In this document: positions 14,701 through 15,755 of the stretch, piece by piece
Layout: every line of letters begins with the position of its first letter
Numbering within the stretch: position 1 is the first letter of the stretch
From: Gammaproteobacteria bacterium
Lineage (GTDB): Bacteria; Pseudomonadota; Gammaproteobacteria; Coxiellales; Coxiellaceae
Length of the DNA stretch: 15,755 bases
Assembly: GCA_021774015.1 (NCBI GenBank)
Contig: JAJFJO010000325.1
Coordinates: forward strand, 1 to 15,755
Reading direction: 5' to 3'
Program-made: the position numbers and the translations under genes
Notes under the pieces: model-generated
Told to the model about the DNA's origin: nothing
Database searches by the model: none
Seen by the model: the letters and a program-made list of their open reading frames with translations, nothing else

Positions 14701-15755
14701 AACAAACCTTGCCATATTTCAGGCTTTGAACAAATTTGATGGGCAACTCGTTGAAACGCTACACCCGAGCTCAATAGTTCACTCACATCACCTTTAACTG
14801 GCACGGTGCGTAAAGATTGTTGCCTAGAATGCGCCTTACCAAAGAGCATTTCATCCGACGCAAGCCCAACTAATTGCGCATAAGAGGCAACTGCTTTTTG
14901 CCAAATGACGATGTTAAATGGCTTAAAACCACGCGTGTTAATTGGGGCAAATTGTTGTAAGGCATTCAACATTAATCCCATGCTTGCATCTGGGCCACAG
15001 TTACCACGCGCTTGGCCATTGCACCCAAGTTGCGCGAGAACAGCCATGCTCGAATCCGGATTGATACCAACACCAGTTTGAGAATCTGCAGACGCCTGAG
15101 TTAAGGCTGCCACACGAAAAATTGGCTTTAATCGAGCAAATGTCTCATCATTCATTTCAAAAAAAGGCGAATTAAATTCATCCAAAGCCGCAGCAAAATC
15201 CTGCAAATAATTATCTTCGATTAATTGCTCAAGTCGATTTGCATAAGCACGCAACTGTGCAGACAAATAATTTGTAGACAAAGATAACTTATCATCAATG
15301 CCTTCTAATTTTTCTTTTAACTGTGCCACAGCTTGCAAAATACGCGCTAGCATTTCAATTTGATTTCGAATAACTTCTTCTTGGCCTTGCCCTAATGTAA
15401 CCTCCAAATCGGCGATACGTCCATCGAGATATAGTGTGGATTTTTGCATTTGATCAAGAATAATCTCTGTTGATTTTTCAAGTTGCTCGACAATGAACTC
15501 ACCCATTTGCTGTATTTCTTGTTCAAGCTGCTGTATCGCCTCCAATATAACTTGATTTGGATCTTTTTGTTTACCACCAAAAAGAGAACCAACTAAGTCA
15601 GTTACGCTACCTAAAAGCTGTGGCACCACCAAATAATTTTGAGAGAAAACTTCTGACAATAGCATCGCAGTTTTTATTGCTTGTGGAACAGTATTTGTCA
15701 AATGAAATGCCAATTTTGGATTTGCACCCATCACACTTGCAATTTTTCCTAACAA
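11730..15755 (-). CDS. Giant protein of unknown function, N-terminus outside the window
   Basis: At least 1341 codons without a stop, open at the right edge, so the true start lies beyond it. I do not recognise the family. Visible parts, in window numbering: a mildly hydrophobic start (residues 15-60); a long Gln/Glu-rich coiled coil (about 66-157) with a further amphipathic stretch to 180; a large mixed region; a compact Cys/His cluster (C472 to C493, with H474, H476, H477, H481, H483); repeated long helices (for example 690-760); and an ankyrin-like block around 985-1055 (LDADDNNILHLAVLQEES, NNKEGQSLLDLCV). It ends with a Ser/Asp-rich linker near 1175 and a charged helical segment (EECRERIGQLEKILDRHEQ). 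No classical signal peptide can be judged. Large coiled-coil and ankyrin proteins are frequent among effectors of intracellular bacteria, but that role is only inferred. It ends in a strong terminator and stands alone. Confidence 0.85.
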   Translation of the reverse strand: MLGKIASVMGANPKLAFHLTNTVPQAIKTAMLLSEVFSQNYLVVPQLLGSVTDLVGSLFGGKQKDPNQVILEAIQQLEQEIQQMGEFIVEQLEKSTEIILDQMQKSTLYLDGRIADLEVTLGQGQEEVIRNQIEMLARILQAVAQLKEKLEGIDDKLSLSTNYLSAQLRAYANRLEQLIEDNYLQDFAAALDEFNSPFFEMNDETFARLKPIFRVAALTQASADSQTGVGINPDSSMAVLAQLGCNGQARGNCGPDASMGLMLNALQQFAPINTRGFKPFNIVIWQKAVASYAQLVGLASDEMLFGKAHSRQQSLRTVPVKGDVSELLSSGVAFQRVAHQICSKPEIWQGLFDQYNTRRAAVIIEVKRLVTRYMRDYLREANQLGNGLNLAYDQAIRQWTSLSTVDFPIIYTVPKDGIPFSRWRTISAPADANTFFGFCDANQTQGFIPPEFINGGSNIDFTQTAIFFLAFCAHTHHNDQHQHNCRLQQAEDCTKRTIDGITQLDLSNFNPAATVLLNRFAALADLQAHQGQYANIQFNFTNTSSPLVQHPRTVLVEPDPKNNPLNQYTLLLTDPLKSVLESTLSQDVKNGEARRLWDIAYVFSTHGPMTVHTVLRLSPPVRSHFGSAEEIVISSKEISSIILDNHLQDGASCTAWDHDGILSIMDRTYPAIACFEESLQGKNVTDITYQDHVPAALRQIYADAARDAMKVQETDFITYVHQKLYQDAQDIGTTLYALFEDLNAAKAMAQSAVYMFFNYDYIQTQAFRHPHLPASHEFLAQLADVPSQIITVGMQDDARGIQEFQDAVLARVNQTKSKAPGSLPFGIYPVDAAVKMLNNTQAALSLRESLMKMQLTHKRIVDGASVNTIRSVIIDGVRVRVSPMSVSSLLGSSIVLKSQVSAEQFLNMTQADRYLLGSLPETTSEPPPYFAFDDSSLRLIMSLIENCDVEFDAGENAFQLSNIKLKDVSARDIYTTLVTMSERFDLKDGVVLFKQLGINPQQLDADDNNILHLAVLQEESVSFIEDIINLYSVSDKVNNKEGQSLLDLCVNSQSSQYQRRLGSLLISNHVFDYKPENREKVRQLVDNIIASKATITDDGDVCEFALELGVICINEDSASTQLLAPLPFRALSQGFSLLGSSSKDSTDFASDKGISDSSIDPRDAFSQLNSALQLLDVGVRWFRKWRLEKVDEKVGQASPMVGLVSQEECRERIGQLEKILDRHEQAILGGVHSSGYAFRKMSLEEFRVDCRELIGAYKASDNTLPARLEDLEGDIEYFVGQFTQYPINTTSSDIEQSATFHGEHRNILFAAPVDVFRTDNGTTAADWITAGQQWVPAQLNR

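Noticed and set aside
1..15755. CRISPR array, insertion sequence or transposase gene
   Set aside because: No regularly spaced repeats, no IS-type terminal repeats around a transposase frame, and no integrase gene were found within the window.

Overview
The gene content and order point to a gammaproteobacterium with an A+T-rich genome. The chain pilA-pilB-pilC-pilD-coaE-zapD facing secA-mutT, with dciA divergent from secA, is what I would expect near Coxiella/Legionella-type intracellular lineages. The species cannot be fixed from the window. The very large protein of unknown function at the right, with coiled-coil and ankyrin-like parts, would fit such a host-associated lifestyle, but that is inference.

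Layout. (1) 1-1411, minus strand: an AbiE-type toxin-antitoxin pair. The AbiEi antitoxin/repressor overlaps the AbiEii nucleotidyltransferase toxin by 4 nt, and the toxin runs off the left edge. A perfect 8-bp inverted repeat sits in front of the antitoxin. (2) 1584-1684, minus strand: a decayed tRNA-Thr(CGU)-like gene split by about 28 nt, located between the AbiE pair and pilA. It looks like the scar at the border between accessory DNA and core DNA. (3) 1782-6410, plus strand: type IV pilin, pilB, pilC, pilD and coaE as one chain of overlapping genes. These are the pilin subunit, extension ATPase, inner-membrane platform and prepilin peptidase, followed by dephospho-CoA kinase. (4) 6531-7346: zapD (cell division). 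(5) 7471-10631, minus strand: secA followed by mutT. (6) 10693-11019, plus strand: dciA (DUF721, replicative helicase loading). (7) 11016-11120, minus strand: an overlooked 34-residue peptide with 12 cysteines. It has a strong ribosome binding site and a TATAAT box, and its stop codon interlocks with that of dciA. (8) 11328-11531, plus strand: a DUF378 two-helix membrane protein, divergent from the cysteine-rich peptide. (9) 11660-11685, minus strand: a textbook intrinsic terminator with an adjoining 10-C/G tract, closing the giant gene. (10) 11730-15755, minus strand: at least 1341 residues of an unrecognised protein, with its start outside the window.

The core blocks cover pilus assembly and DNA uptake or motility, coenzyme A synthesis, division, secretion, nucleotide sanitation and replication. 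The most unusual items are the 12-Cys peptide (candidate metal-binding or redox microprotein), the giant protein with its His/Cys cluster, and the tRNA relic beside the AbiE module.
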